A model generated the notes under the pieces. It saw nothing but the letters and a program-made list of their open reading frames with translations. It had not been told where the DNA came from and did no database searches. A stretch of DNA of 64,000 nt, from assembly GCF_000420325.1 (NCBI RefSeq), contig NZ_ATUS01000003.1:62001-126000 (forward strand), written 5' to 3'. Positions 9,826 through 18,521 of the stretch are shown here, one piece after another. The translations under genes were made by a program, and so were the position numbers. Each line of letters opens with the position of its first letter. The stretch's first letter is position 1. This stretch comes from Spongiibacter tropicus DSM 19543 (GTDB taxonomy: Bacteria > Pseudomonadota > Gammaproteobacteria > Pseudomonadales > Spongiibacteraceae).

Positions 9826-10665
9826 TTATACGGGGCGACGGCGCAGAAAAGCTGCTGCCACTCCCAGCAACAATCCCATAACCAGACCGCTGAAATGGGC
9901 CGTGTTGGCAATTTCGCCAAGCCCCAACAGGCGGGTGAAGCCCGCCATGCACACCAACAGCCAGATCAGCATGACCGTTGCCACACCGCGTACCAACGGG
10001 AAAGCCTCCACCGGGCGCAGGCGGTTCCAGGCAAGAATGTAACCGAGCAGTCCGTAGATAACGCCGGACATACCGCCGAACAACGACACGGTCATCATTG
10101 CCTGCGCCATATTTGACGCCGCGGCGACCAGCAGCACCAGCCCCAGCAACGCCATGCCACCCTGGCGGCGCTCGATCATGCCACCCAGTTCCCACAACCA
10201 AAGACCGTTAAAGGCAATGTGCATCAAACCAAAGTGCAGAAACATCGGCGTCAGCAAACGCCAGGGCTCGCCCACTGGCCATTGAGCGAGCAGCTGGCCG
10301 CTTTCAAGGTCTAGCGGGTAAAACGTCAACAGCGCCACAGACTCAAAACTGCGATCAAGCTGCGGCAGCAACGCCCCGGCAATACTCAGCAGCAACAACA
10401 CCCATACCACGGGACCACTTCGACGTTGCAACACGGGCGCCGAACGCGTTGGTGCCGAGCGGCGCTCTATGTGCAGCTCACCAGTCTTCAGGCGTGAGTA
10501 CAAGGCGCGTACCTGTTCCTGCTGCTGGGCGTCCCCGACTCGCAGCAACTGGCGATTACCTTCTTCGGCAATATGATGGGCAACGCCCTGTTGCCACAGC
10601 AGTGCGGAGAAATCTGCCAGATCCTCATCCAACGGCAGATCCAGCGCAATAAAGTACTCAGTCAT
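9826..10665 (-). CDS. Rhomboid family intramembrane serine protease
   Basis: GlpG-like rhomboid protease. A roughly 85-residue cytoplasmic N-terminal domain is followed by six membrane segments. The catalytic serine is in GGMSGVIYG (about residue 200) and the catalytic histidine in NTAHFSGL (about 257), with HFGLMHIAFN at 145-153 supplying the conserved His/Asn region. All active-site residues are present, so it should be active. The start lies inside the last codons of nadK, and two ATGs (10671, 10665) are possible. The second has GGGG at better distance. Substrates unknown. Confidence 0.88.
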   Translation of the reverse strand: MTEYFIALDLPLDEDLADFSALLWQQGVAHHIAEEGNRQLLRVGDAQQQEQVRALYSRLKTGELHIERRSAPTRSAPVLQRRSGPVVWVLLLLSIAGALLPQLDRSFESVALLTFYPLDLESGQLLAQWPVGEPWRLLTPMFLHFGLMHIAFNGLWLWELGGMIERRQGGMALLGLVLLVAAASNMAQAMMTVSLFGGMSGVIYGLLGYILAWNRLRPVEAFPLVRGVATVMLIWLLVCMAGFTRLLGLGEIANTAHFSGLVMGLLLGVAAAFLRRRPV

Positions 10666-11551
10666 CGTCATCCCCGGCAGGCAAATGCGCCCCCCAACCG
10701 AGCTTGTCACGACAACTGGCGTAAAAGGAGTGGTCCAGTGGATGGATGAGCTTCATACGGTGAGGTTTCTTGCGAACGGTGATGATATCTCCCGGCTCGC
10801 TGGTCATGCGCAGCTGACCATCGCAAGTCACTGGCGGCTTCGCCGTATTGCGTTCGCTGACCACCATGGTGATTTCACTTTTGCCATCGATCACAATCGG
10901 CCGACTGCTCAACGTATGAGGAAACATCGGCACGATAACAATGGCATCCAGGCGCGGATGCATAATCGGGCCACCCGCCGAGAGGGAATACGCCGTAGAA
11001 CCAGTCGGAGTGGAAATGATTAAGCCATCTGAGCGCTGACGGTAGACAAACTCCCCGTCGACAAACAGCTCGAATTCCATCATGTGGCCAGAGGTCCCGG
11101 AGTTGAGGACCACGTCATTGAGGGCATCGCCCTTGCCCACCCGCTCACCGTTGCGGATCAACTCCACATCGAGCAGGAAGCGCTTTTCAAGACGGTAATG
11201 CCCGTCAAGCACTGCGCCCACCTGGGCCTCAATATCGTCAGGCGAGATATCCGTCAGGAAACCGAGGCGGCCGCGGTTGACCCCCAGCACCGGCGCATTG
11301 TGCCGAGCCAGTGTTCTCGCCGCCCCCAGCAGGCTGCCGTCGCCGCCCACCACAATAATCAAATCGCAAATCTCGCCAATCATCCGGCGACTGCAAACTC
11401 GCAGTGCATGGCTGTCCATCAGCCCGGCAATCTGCTCATCGAGAACGGCACTCAGGCCACGCTGCTGGAGAAAATCCAACAGACGACGAAGGGTTTCGGC
11501 AACGCCATTACCTTCACGGCCGATCACCCCAATATTGCGGAACTGTTCCAT
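10658..11551 (-). CDS. nadK: NAD kinase
   Basis: Phosphorylates NAD to NADP in the cytoplasm. The nucleotide-binding GGDGS is at residues 69-73 and the conserved TPTGSTAYSLSAGGP at 181-195. The frame is open about 370 bases upstream, but the ATG at 11551 (MEQFRNIGVIG) matches the usual NadK N-terminus and gives 297 residues, the family norm. The C-terminus is acidic (GDDDD). Its end overlaps the rhomboid start. Confidence 0.95.
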   Translation of the reverse strand: MEQFRNIGVIGREGNGVAETLRRLLDFLQQRGLSAVLDEQIAGLMDSHALRVCSRRMIGEICDLIIVVGGDGSLLGAARTLARHNAPVLGVNRGRLGFLTDISPDDIEAQVGAVLDGHYRLEKRFLLDVELIRNGERVGKGDALNDVVLNSGTSGHMMEFELFVDGEFVYRQRSDGLIISTPTGSTAYSLSAGGPIMHPRLDAIVIVPMFPHTLSSRPIVIDGKSEITMVVSERNTAKPPVTCDGQLRMTSEPGDIITVRKKPHRMKLIHPLDHSFYASCRDKLGWGAHLPAGDDDD

Positions 11552-11713
11552 AACACCTGCTGCCATGCGCTGGGCGCTCATTATAACCGCCCAGCGGGAA
11601 GGCAATGCAAACACCGATTGCGCTCCCGGCGACGACCTCATCCTGAAAAGTAAAATTACGACGCAATTTCTGTCTACAATGGCGGAAACATTTGATCGAG
11701 CAACGACCCGCAG

Positions 11714-12580
11714 ATGATGGCAAATGCCTTCCCACATAGCCTCCCCCAGCTGAACTCGCCCCCTGTGCGCGCCTTGGCATGGAGCTGCTTTGCCCCCCCA
11801 CTTCTCAACGAGACGACAGGGATTGCCGCTCCGGATCTCCCGCTGACGAGCCAACGACGGGAATGGCTGGAGCAGCTGGACCGGAATGATCGCCGCCTGC
11901 GCGATTACCTCGAGCAGCACTGCCGGAGTCCAAGGCTGGGCCTCGTGTTCGAATCACTCTGGCATTTTTTTCTGATTGAAGACCCACATACCGAACTGCT
12001 GGCCCACAACCTGCCAGTCAGGCAGGACGGACGAACACTGGGCGAGTTCGACGTGCTTTATCACGACATGTTGAAAGGCCACACATTTCACTTAGAACTG
12101 GCCGTGAAGTTCTTCCTTGCTCGGCACGCAGGCGAGCTGCCCTTTCGAGAATGGCTCGGCCCCAACAGCGCCGACCGTCTTGACCGCAAACTGGAACGAC
12201 TGCTCTCGCACCAGCTAGAGCTGTCGCAGACCCCAGCCGGCCAACAAGCGCTGAAAACTGCGGGGATTGTTAAATGCGAGCCCCAACTGCGCGTGGCGGG
12301 GATGCTGTTCTATCCGGAACAACAAAAAGCCTGGAGTCACGGCCTGAACCCAGATCACCCCGTCGGGGACTGGTTCCACGTCGGGAAATTCCGCCAACGG
12401 TCAGATGAACACTGGCAGTGGCGATTGCTGGAAAAGCCCTATTGGTTAGATGCTGATTACGAAAATGCCCGGCCGCTCGATGAGCGTCAGCTCGATCGAG
12501 CAGAACAGCGTCCCGTCATGCTGATCAATAAGCACCTCGAACGCTGCTTTGTCGTTCCCGATGACTGGCCTCGCGACTAA
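11714..12580 (+). CDS. DUF1853 family protein
   Basis: A 288-residue protein of the DUF1853 family, unknown function. The stretch LGEFDVLYHD followed by HLELAVKFFL resembles a PD-(D/E)xK nuclease-like core (Asp, then Glu-x-Lys spaced about 20 residues later), so a nuclease fold is a reasonable but unproven guess. Two adjacent ATGs (11714, 11717) could start it. It is divergent from nadK and overlaps the convergent pyridoxal-phosphate enzyme at the 3' end by 4 bases. Confidence 0.75.
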   Translation: MMANAFPHSLPQLNSPPVRALAWSCFAPPLLNETTGIAAPDLPLTSQRREWLEQLDRNDRRLRDYLEQHCRSPRLGLVFESLWHFFLIEDPHTELLAHNLPVRQDGRTLGEFDVLYHDMLKGHTFHLELAVKFFLARHAGELPFREWLGPNSADRLDRKLERLLSHQLELSQTPAGQQALKTAGIVKCEPQLRVAGMLFYPEQQKAWSHGLNPDHPVGDWFHVGKFRQRSDEHWQWRLLEKPYWLDADYENARPLDERQLDRAEQRPVMLINKHLERCFVVPDDWPRD

Positions 12581-13479
12581 CTGCAGCCAAACACCTCGGG
12601 ATAGCCTCGCCTTCCTTGTAAACCACCGGTGTGCACCGCCAGTATCCGCGAGTACGCGTTGAGCTCCCCCGACAACTTCAAGGTTTCCACTGCGTAGAAA
12701 AGCTTAGCGGTGTACACCGGGTCGAGAGGGATACCACTGCGCTGCTCAAACGTCTTAATAAACTCAATCAGTCCTGGCGTCAGTTGCCCGAACCCCTTGC
12801 CAATAAAGCGGTAGTCCAAAGACCAGTTATTTCTGAAGTGACCGATCTTGGTCAACAGGCGTTGAATATCGGCGGGCATGAACTGCTCAGCCTTTTTCAC
12901 TACCGGCACACCACGCACAGCCACGCCGTCAGCAACGGCGCAAGCCAAGCCAGCAAGGGTACTGCCCGTACCGCAGGCCAGCATCACCAGGTCATACGCC
13001 GCAGCCCGATCTGGCAGCAACGCTGCAATATCCGCACAACCCTGCACCCCCAGGACATTCGCCGCACCCTCCGGAATCACATAAGGCTTTGGAAGCTCGT
13101 GCACTAAGGAGGCAACAAACTCCGGATCATGGCGGCGCCGATAATCGCTCCGACTGAGGGGAATAATCGTCGCCCCCCAGCGCGCCGCATCTAGCAGGCA
13201 GGGCGTTTGCTGCCCCGCATCTGCGCGCACAAACAGATAGCACGGAAAGGCCGCTTCCCGAGCAACCGCCGCCAAAGCATGAAGGTGATTGGAGTGAGCA
13301 CCACCGAAACTAACCAGACAGTGGGCATCAAGGCGCCGCGCTTCGCTCAGATTGGTCTTGAGTTTGAACCATTTATTGCCAGGCGCCAGCGCGTGCTGAC
13401 GATCCAAGCGCAATACATCCACGCAGGGAGTGTCCGTATATAAGGCATCAATCAGTGAGGTGACTGCCACCTCAGCCAA
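12577..13479 (-). CDS. D-cysteine desulfhydrase / ACC deaminase family PLP enzyme
   Basis: Fold-type II pyridoxal-phosphate enzyme of 300 residues. GNKWFKLK at 34-41 carries the PLP-binding Lys36, and SFGGAHSNHLHALA and the glycine-rich ACGTGSTLAG bind the cofactor phosphate. Family members act as D-cysteine desulfhydrases or, in fewer cases, ACC deaminases. The choice cannot be made from this sequence alone. A TTG start at 13479 is favoured because GAGGCG lies seven bases before it. It overlaps the upstream coiled-coil gene by 8 bases, indicating coupling. Confidence 0.82.
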   Translation of the reverse strand: MAEVAVTSLIDALYTDTPCVDVLRLDRQHALAPGNKWFKLKTNLSEARRLDAHCLVSFGGAHSNHLHALAAVAREAAFPCYLFVRADAGQQTPCLLDAARWGATIIPLSRSDYRRRHDPEFVASLVHELPKPYVIPEGAANVLGVQGCADIAALLPDRAAAYDLVMLACGTGSTLAGLACAVADGVAVRGVPVVKKAEQFMPADIQRLLTKIGHFRNNWSLDYRFIGKGFGQLTPGLIEFIKTFEQRSGIPLDPVYTAKLFYAVETLKLSGELNAYSRILAVHTGGLQGRRGYPEVFGCS

Positions 13480-14800
13480 GCTTGTGCGCCTCGCAGCGGT
13501 CGCTGTCTCCCGAGCGGAATAACTTCGGCTTCATCACCTTATCCAGCGGTTGACCGCAGTATTCCCCGCGCTCGTCCTGATAACAGCACACCGGCAGGCG
13601 GTAGTGGACCAACCATCGCTGATACTGCTCCAAGCTGACCTCACAGCGCTCGGCGGCATAGGCTTGCGGATCACGCAGATAGGCGGGCATGTCATGACGA
13701 TCGATCACCAGATGCTCAATGCCGGGGTGATAGGCAACAAACACCACTCCCTTCTCCGCCATTTCGGTCAGAATCGCATTATCGTCCTTGAGCATGAGCT
13801 CGTTGTTCTGCTCGCGCAGGCGCCCCAGCTCATCACGCAATCCGACGATTTCAGTGGCGCGCTGATACAATTCTGTCTCACGCTTTCGCAGGCGCTCCTC
13901 GTAATCGGCAGCGTGGCGTTCCAGCTCTCTCTGCAGGCGCTCCTGGTAGCCAGTTTTCAGCGCGTCAAGCTCACTCTGCGCGGCCTCTCCGCCTTTTTCC
14001 AGCAACGCCTCATATTCGGCATTTCGACTCTCCAGCTCAGCCTGCTGCTTGGTCATTTGTGTCTGCAATTGCCGACAGCGAGCCTCCAGCTCAGCCCCGT
14101 TCTTTGTGGCCCGTGCCAGCGCCTTTTCAGTCGCCGCCAATTTTTCAGCGAATTGTTCGGCCTGCTTTTCGGCGAGCGTTTCAAAGCGTTCAGCCTGGGT
14201 CGCCAGCCGAAGCTGCTCAGCTTGTCGCAGCGCTTTCAATCTCGCGCGGTAAGCCCGGTGAAATATCGGTTGATCGGCATCGACAGAATCGGCACGAGCG
14301 GCAGGCGGTGCCGGAGGCGCGCTCTCCTGAAAAAATGGCGATACTGCCGCCGCGGTCGGTGCCGACGCTTCATCACTGACAATACCCAGTCGATTGCGCT
14401 GCACCGCCACACTGATGGCTGAGAATGTTTGGTTGTTCTCCATCTCCGGGTCCCAGAGTTGCTGGCGATACCAGGACACCGGACAGGCACTGCGGCAGGC
14501 GACCCGAATCATGCCCGCACCTAAGTCAGGACCAAAGTTCGCGTGGTCTAACAAATGGCGAAGGGGGATATTCCAGCTGCCGGCAATACGGCCTCGCTTG
14601 TCAAAGCTGATCGTAAAGAAAACCGCACCCGTGACCTTCAATGCGCCATTTATCTGTACGAACACAGCCTGTAACTGCTCGCCGGCGAAGTCCGGCACAC
14701 CGACGACGTCGTCGAGAACAGCTTCAAACTCAGAGAAATACATTTCTTTGACGATGTCATCGTCGCGAAAAAAAAGAATGGCTTCTGTCAGTGATGACAT
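13472..14800 (-). CDS. Conserved protein with central coiled coil, function unknown
   Basis: A 442-residue protein in three parts. An N-terminal globular domain (about 1-140) contains the cysteine-bearing segment RVACRSACPVSWY. A Pro/Ala linker and a long charged coiled coil (about 180-345, many EQ/ER heptads) follow. A C-terminal domain has four or five cysteines (VCCYQDERGEYCGQP, DRCEAHKLG) that could bind metal. No Walker motif is visible, so it is not a ParA-type ATPase, a name such proteins are sometimes given. GGAAGG precedes the ATG. It is translationally coupled to the D-cysteine desulfhydrase-like gene. Confidence 0.75.
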   Translation of the reverse strand: MSSLTEAILFFRDDDIVKEMYFSEFEAVLDDVVGVPDFAGEQLQAVFVQINGALKVTGAVFFTISFDKRGRIAGSWNIPLRHLLDHANFGPDLGAGMIRVACRSACPVSWYRQQLWDPEMENNQTFSAISVAVQRNRLGIVSDEASAPTAAAVSPFFQESAPPAPPAARADSVDADQPIFHRAYRARLKALRQAEQLRLATQAERFETLAEKQAEQFAEKLAATEKALARATKNGAELEARCRQLQTQMTKQQAELESRNAEYEALLEKGGEAAQSELDALKTGYQERLQRELERHAADYEERLRKRETELYQRATEIVGLRDELGRLREQNNELMLKDDNAILTEMAEKGVVFVAYHPGIEHLVIDRHDMPAYLRDPQAYAAERCEVSLEQYQRWLVHYRLPVCCYQDERGEYCGQPLDKVMKPKLFRSGDSDRCEAHKLG

Positions 14801-14978
14801 AGGGCACTCGCCTTCCAGCTTTTATAGTAGAAGCAGATGATAGCGCGATTTGACGCACAAATACGGCGTGGCAATCACATTCATTCAAGTGGCGCAGACG
14901 CGTGCAGCGGAAATTCGACGCACTGACAAAGCAGGTAAAAATAAAGGAATATTAAAAACAGAAAGGAGGTCAGGAAAT

Positions 14979-14992
14979 CACTGCAAGCAGTG
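14979..14992 (-). terminator. Possible stem-loop after the tRNA pair
   Basis: CACTGC and GCAGTG are separated by two bases just downstream of the tRNA-Asp 3' end on the minus strand. The following sequence is only moderately T-rich, so it could be a weak terminator or a processing hairpin. Confidence 0.35.
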
Positions 14993-15000
14993 GTAAAAGT

Positions 15001-15077
15001 TGGCGGACCGGACGGGACTCGAACCCGCGACCTCCGGCGTGACAGGCCGGCATTCTAACCAACTGAACTACCGGTCC
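15001..15077 (-). tRNA. tRNA-Asp (GTC)
   Basis: The 77-base minus-strand sequence folds as a tRNA. The acceptor pairs GGACCGG with CCGGTCC, followed by discriminator G and an encoded CCA. The anticodon loop CTGTCAC carries anticodon GTC. The T-loop GGTTCGAGTCC is intact. It lies 24 bases downstream of tRNA-Val and shares its promoter. Confidence 0.97.
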
Positions 15078-15101
15078 GCATACTCTTACACTCGATCGAT
15101 T

Positions 15102-15177
15102 TGGTGGGTGATGACGGGATCGAACCGCCGACCCTCTGCTTGTAAGGCAGATGCTCTCCCAGCTGAGCTAATCACCC
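15102..15177 (-). tRNA. tRNA-Val (TAC)
   Basis: The 76-base minus-strand sequence begins GGGTGAT, paired with ATCACCC, then discriminator A and an encoded CCA. The anticodon loop CTTACAA carries anticodon TAC (valine). D-loop and T-loop sequences are canonical. It is the first gene of a Val-Asp tRNA operon. Confidence 0.97.
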
Positions 15178-15195
15178 CTCAATCGAGTGAGGCGC

Positions 15196-15223
15196 ATTCT
15201 ACAGTAATGACCTTGCTTGTCAA
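15196..15223 (-). promoter_or_regulatory. Sigma-70 promoter of the tRNA-Val/tRNA-Asp operon
   Basis: On the minus strand a perfect TTGACA (15218-15223) and TAGAAT (15196-15201) are 16 bases apart. A GC-rich GCGCC discriminator follows, typical of stringently controlled stable-RNA promoters. It ends about 20 bases before mature tRNA-Val. Confidence 0.85.
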
Positions 15224-15422
15224 ACCTTCCAGGGGATTTTTTTTAAAAAACTGTAAAAAAAGCCTATCCAACTGATTTTGCTCATTTTTTGTACTACATG
15301 AAGCCCAATAATTCGCCACTTTGTGCAGCCTTTGAGCACCCTGCGAAGCACGCTGTTCTGTACAGCTTTAGTAAGGCTGATTACCATAGCTCGCCCTAAC
15401 TTCAGGCTCAGGTCCTTTATCC

Positions 15423-15785
15423 GTGGAAATTTTCAAAGAGTTCAGTTTCGAAGCCGCCCATCGCCTACCCAACGTCCCCGAGGGCCACAAATGCGCCCGC
15501 CTGCACGGCCACAGCTTCCAGCTACGGGTCGTTGTTGGTGGCGAGCCCGACTCTCACACAGGCTGGATCATGGATTTTGGCGATATCAAGCAGGCGATAG
15601 CGCCTATTCTGGACCAGCTTGACCACTACTACCTGAATGACATCCCTGGCCTTGAAAACCCCACCAGCGAAAACCTGTCGATATGGATTTGGCAAGCGCT
15701 GAAGCCATCCCTGCCTGCACTAAAACGTATCGAAATGCGTGAAACCTGCACCAGCGGCTGTAGCTATAGCGGCCCCGAGAACTGA
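15423..15785 (+). CDS. queD: 6-carboxy-5,6,7,8-tetrahydropterin synthase
   Basis: Zinc enzyme of the PTPS family in queuosine (7-deazaguanine) synthesis, converting dihydroneopterin triphosphate to carboxytetrahydropterin. Zinc ligands His13, His28 and His30 and the QueD signature C-x3-H-G-H (Cys24 to His30) are present, as is the C-terminal Glu in [12 protein letters not shown]. At 120 residues it has the expected length. The start is a GTG at 15423. It stands alone, with no other queuosine genes nearby. Confidence 0.92.
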   Translation: MEIFKEFSFEAAHRLPNVPEGHKCARLHGHSFQLRVVVGGEPDSHTGWIMDFGDIKQAIAPILDQLDHYYLNDIPGLENPTSENLSIWIWQALKPSLPALKRIEMRETCTSGCSYSGPEN

Positions 15786-16245
15786 CACGCGCACCATCTT
15801 GATGCCCGCCAAAGCCCCAGAATTATGCAGCGTTGCAATTGGTAACACGTTACATAAGTCAACTCTTGACGTAACACTTATTCACAGATAGGGCCCAATA
15901 ACCCAAAGTTCATCGTTTAGCGGCAAAAAATCACAGATAAAATCAAGAAAACATCATAACTATATGTTTTTTATAGAATTTAATATAATGATTAAAATTT
16001 GACCAATTTGTTACAACCCCGAGTCTATCGCGCTTAGCGGGCCAAACTGACAACTTACCCACCAACTTATCCACAGATTATGTGGAAAACCCGTAACCCC
16101 AGTGTAAAACTCCTGCCGTTACCATAGGGAATACGTTAGCAGGCAGTCTAACTAACTGAACCCCGACACCAAATACACAAACACATATTCATGGGGCGCA
16201 CCGCTTATGCTAGCCAGCTTCCACTAACACCCGCTTTCTATACAC
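15786..16245. other. Intergenic region with DnaA-box-like sites and an AT-rich core
   Basis: No protein gene is visible between queD and the terminator of the alcohol dehydrogenase gene. TTATTCACA (15878-15886) and TTATCCACA (16067-16075) fit the DnaA box consensus TTATNCACA. TGTGGAAAA (16081-16089) is an inverted copy with one mismatch, only five bases from the second box. Between them, about 15930-16010 is strongly AT-rich. This layout resembles a DnaA-binding locus. No dnaA, dnaN, mnmG or rpmH lies in the window, so an origin is not established. Confidence 0.45.
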
Positions 16246-16269
16246 AAAAAAAGGGGCCAGCGGCCCCTT
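16246..16269 (-). terminator. Rho-independent terminator of the PQQ dehydrogenase gene
   Basis: On the minus strand an 8-bp stem AAGGGGCC/GGCCCCTT with a 3-base loop is followed by a run of seven Ts. It lies 21 bases after the stop codon of the dehydrogenase gene. Confidence 0.9.
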
Positions 16270-16289
16270 CAAAATCACAGATTGTTTTT

Positions 16290-18446
16290 CTAGCTAATTA
16301 AGCCTATCAACCAAGCGAGTCCGCTATATACCCAAGCTTTAAAGCTGCGCCACCACTCGGGTAGCTCACGGGACTCTTTGTCCTTGTTTGCTTCATCAAG
16401 GATATAAGCGTGAATGGCGTAGGCCTGATCTTCATCAATCACCTGCTTGAAGCCGACCATACCCAGCTTGCTCATGATGCCGTCCAGCACGATAGCGTTA
16501 AAGTTATCGTGAAACGCGCGCGGCAAATGACGCAAATCAGGGATGGCGCCGTTGGAAATCACTTCAGTACCATGACAGGCCGCGCAGTAGGCGTAATACA
16601 GCTTGCGCCCCTGCTCCAGCACAGCCTCATCCTCAGTCAAACGCGGCGGCGGCTCGTGCAGCTGCTTTTCGGGATTTGGCGGCAATTGGCCATTGCCCCC
16701 CAATTTAAAGGTCAGAACCCGGCTCGGCGGTGGCGTGTACTCACGCTCCAGACCCGCGACCAAGCCAAAAGCACCACCCCAACCGACCAGCAGAGTCACG
16801 TATTGCTCGCCGTCAAGACTATAGGTCACTGGCGCCGCCATGGCGCCCGTGCGGACATCATGGCTCCAGAGTTTTTCACCGGTCTTGTCATTCACAGCAA
16901 TGAATTGCCCATCCGCCGTTCCCTGAAAGACCAGCCCTCCCGCCGTCGCCAGCAGACCGCCATTCCAGGTCAGTTTATGCGGAATTTCCCAGGCAGCGCT
17001 CTGTGTTTTCGGATCCCAGGCCAGCAATGAGCCTCGAGTCATCGTCGTCGTCAGCAACTGCGCCAGAATCGGGTCGGGCAATGCAGGCTGCTCCAGAGGC
17101 ACGCCCAGATTCCACTGCCCCCAGCGGTGCAGGTATTCCTCGACATCCGCGTACTGGAACAGGGCTTCAATGGCGGGAATATAGACATAGCCGGTATCGG
17201 GGCTGTGCGCCATCGGGTGCCAGTTGTGCGCGCCCATGGACGATGGCCGAATCAGCTCCGGCTTGCCTTCATAACGCGCGATATCGGTTTCAACCGGCCG
17301 ACCGGTCGCCATATCGTAGTGGCTTGCCCAGTTCACCTTGGCGTAGGGTTCAGCCGACAGCAACTTGCCGTTCTCGCGATCGATGATAAAGAAGAAGCCG
17401 TTTTTCGGCGCATGCCAGATAACCTTCTTATGTTCACCATCGATTTCCATGTCGGCCAGCATAATATGCTGCGTGGCGGTAAAGTCCCAAGTCTCGGCAG
17501 GGGTCTCCTGATAGTGCCAAAGGTAGTCACCGGTATCGGGGTTCAGCGCGACAATCGACGACAGATAGAGGTTGTCACCACCTTCAGGACTTCTAATACG
17601 CTGGTTCCAGGGAGAGCCGTTACCGACACCGATGTACAACTGGTCCAACTCGTCGTCGTAGACGATTGAGTCCCAGACGGTGCCGCCACCACCGAACTCC
17701 CACCATTTACCCGTCCAGGTTTCAGCGGCTCGCGCCATGGCATCATTCTCGAACCCGTCGGCCGGGTTGCCGGGGACGGTGTAGAAGCGCCAGCGCATCT
17801 CGCCGGTATTCACATCAAAGGCGCTGACAAAGCCTCGAACACCGTATTCTGCGCCACCATTCCCAATGAATACCAAACCTTTGGCGACACGGGGAGCCCC
17901 GGTAATGGTGTACGGATATTTCTCAATATCAGCACTTTGTACGGACCAGATGACCTCACCACTCTCGGCATCCAGGGCGATCAGGCGGGCATCGAGCGTG
18001 CCGACAATCACTTTACCTTCGTAGACAGCGACACCCCGGTTTACGACATCGCAGCAGGCCATCTTGGCCCACTCCCGGGGAACCTTGGGATCGTACTTCC
18101 ACAGCAGCTCACCACTGCGGGCATCCAAGGCATACACCACACTCCAGTTGCCGGTGACATACATCACGCCATCAACCACTATCGGGGTTGCTTCAAGGCC
18201 GCGATTGAAATCAGTGTCAAAGGACCAGGCCAGGCCCAGCTCAGTCACCGACTCGCGATTGATCTGCTTGAGCTCGCTGTAGCGCTGCTCGCGGTAATCT
18301 TTACCGTGAGCAAGCCAGTTGTCAGAGGGATTGTCTGCGATCGTGCCGGTATTAACATCGGCGGCGCGCATGGCGCTGGCGGAATGCGCCAGAATCAGGC
18401 TGGCGATGGTCAACAGGGTGGTCGACCAGCGGTTTCTTACGCTCAT
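16290..18446 (-). CDS. PQQ-dependent alcohol dehydrogenase with cytochrome c domain
   Basis: Periplasmic quinohemoprotein alcohol dehydrogenase of 718 residues. An N-terminal signal peptide (about 1-25) is followed by the eight-bladed PQQ propeller and a C-terminal cytochrome c domain with CAACH at 621-625. The adjacent-cysteine disulfide pair is at 131-132. Catalytic Asp321 is in AETWDFTATQ. The residue two positions later is Thr, not the extra Asp of lanthanide-dependent enzymes, so calcium is the likely metal. The C-terminal hydrophobic tail (AWVYSGLAWLIGLIS) may anchor it to the membrane. No separate cytochrome or PQQ synthesis genes are adjacent. Confidence 0.92.
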   Translation of the reverse strand: MSVRNRWSTTLLTIASLILAHSASAMRAADVNTGTIADNPSDNWLAHGKDYREQRYSELKQINRESVTELGLAWSFDTDFNRGLEATPIVVDGVMYVTGNWSVVYALDARSGELLWKYDPKVPREWAKMACCDVVNRGVAVYEGKVIVGTLDARLIALDAESGEVIWSVQSADIEKYPYTITGAPRVAKGLVFIGNGGAEYGVRGFVSAFDVNTGEMRWRFYTVPGNPADGFENDAMARAAETWTGKWWEFGGGGTVWDSIVYDDELDQLYIGVGNGSPWNQRIRSPEGGDNLYLSSIVALNPDTGDYLWHYQETPAETWDFTATQHIMLADMEIDGEHKKVIWHAPKNGFFFIIDRENGKLLSAEPYAKVNWASHYDMATGRPVETDIARYEGKPELIRPSSMGAHNWHPMAHSPDTGYVYIPAIEALFQYADVEEYLHRWGQWNLGVPLEQPALPDPILAQLLTTTMTRGSLLAWDPKTQSAAWEIPHKLTWNGGLLATAGGLVFQGTADGQFIAVNDKTGEKLWSHDVRTGAMAAPVTYSLDGEQYVTLLVGWGGAFGLVAGLEREYTPPPSRVLTFKLGGNGQLPPNPEKQLHEPPPRLTEDEAVLEQGRKLYYAYCAACHGTEVISNGAIPDLRHLPRAFHDNFNAIVLDGIMSKLGMVGFKQVIDEDQAYAIHAYILDEANKDKESRELPEWWRSFKAWVYSGLAWLIGLIS

Positions 18447-18521
18447 AAATTGCCCCGGTATAAGGTGTCTTCGTTTTTTTGTTATTTATCTACGAAGAAA
18501 CGCCGACCCGGAGCACTCGCA

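Noticed and set aside
11552-11920. N-terminal extension of nadK
   Set aside because: The frame is open, but the sequence does not resemble NadK and overlaps the divergent DUF1853 gene start region; the ATG at 11551 gives the family length.
16031-16042. The 12-mer CGCTTAGCGGGC, also at 33885-33896, as a dispersed repeat
   Set aside because: Shared 12-mers are expected by chance in 64 kb, and the flanks do not match.
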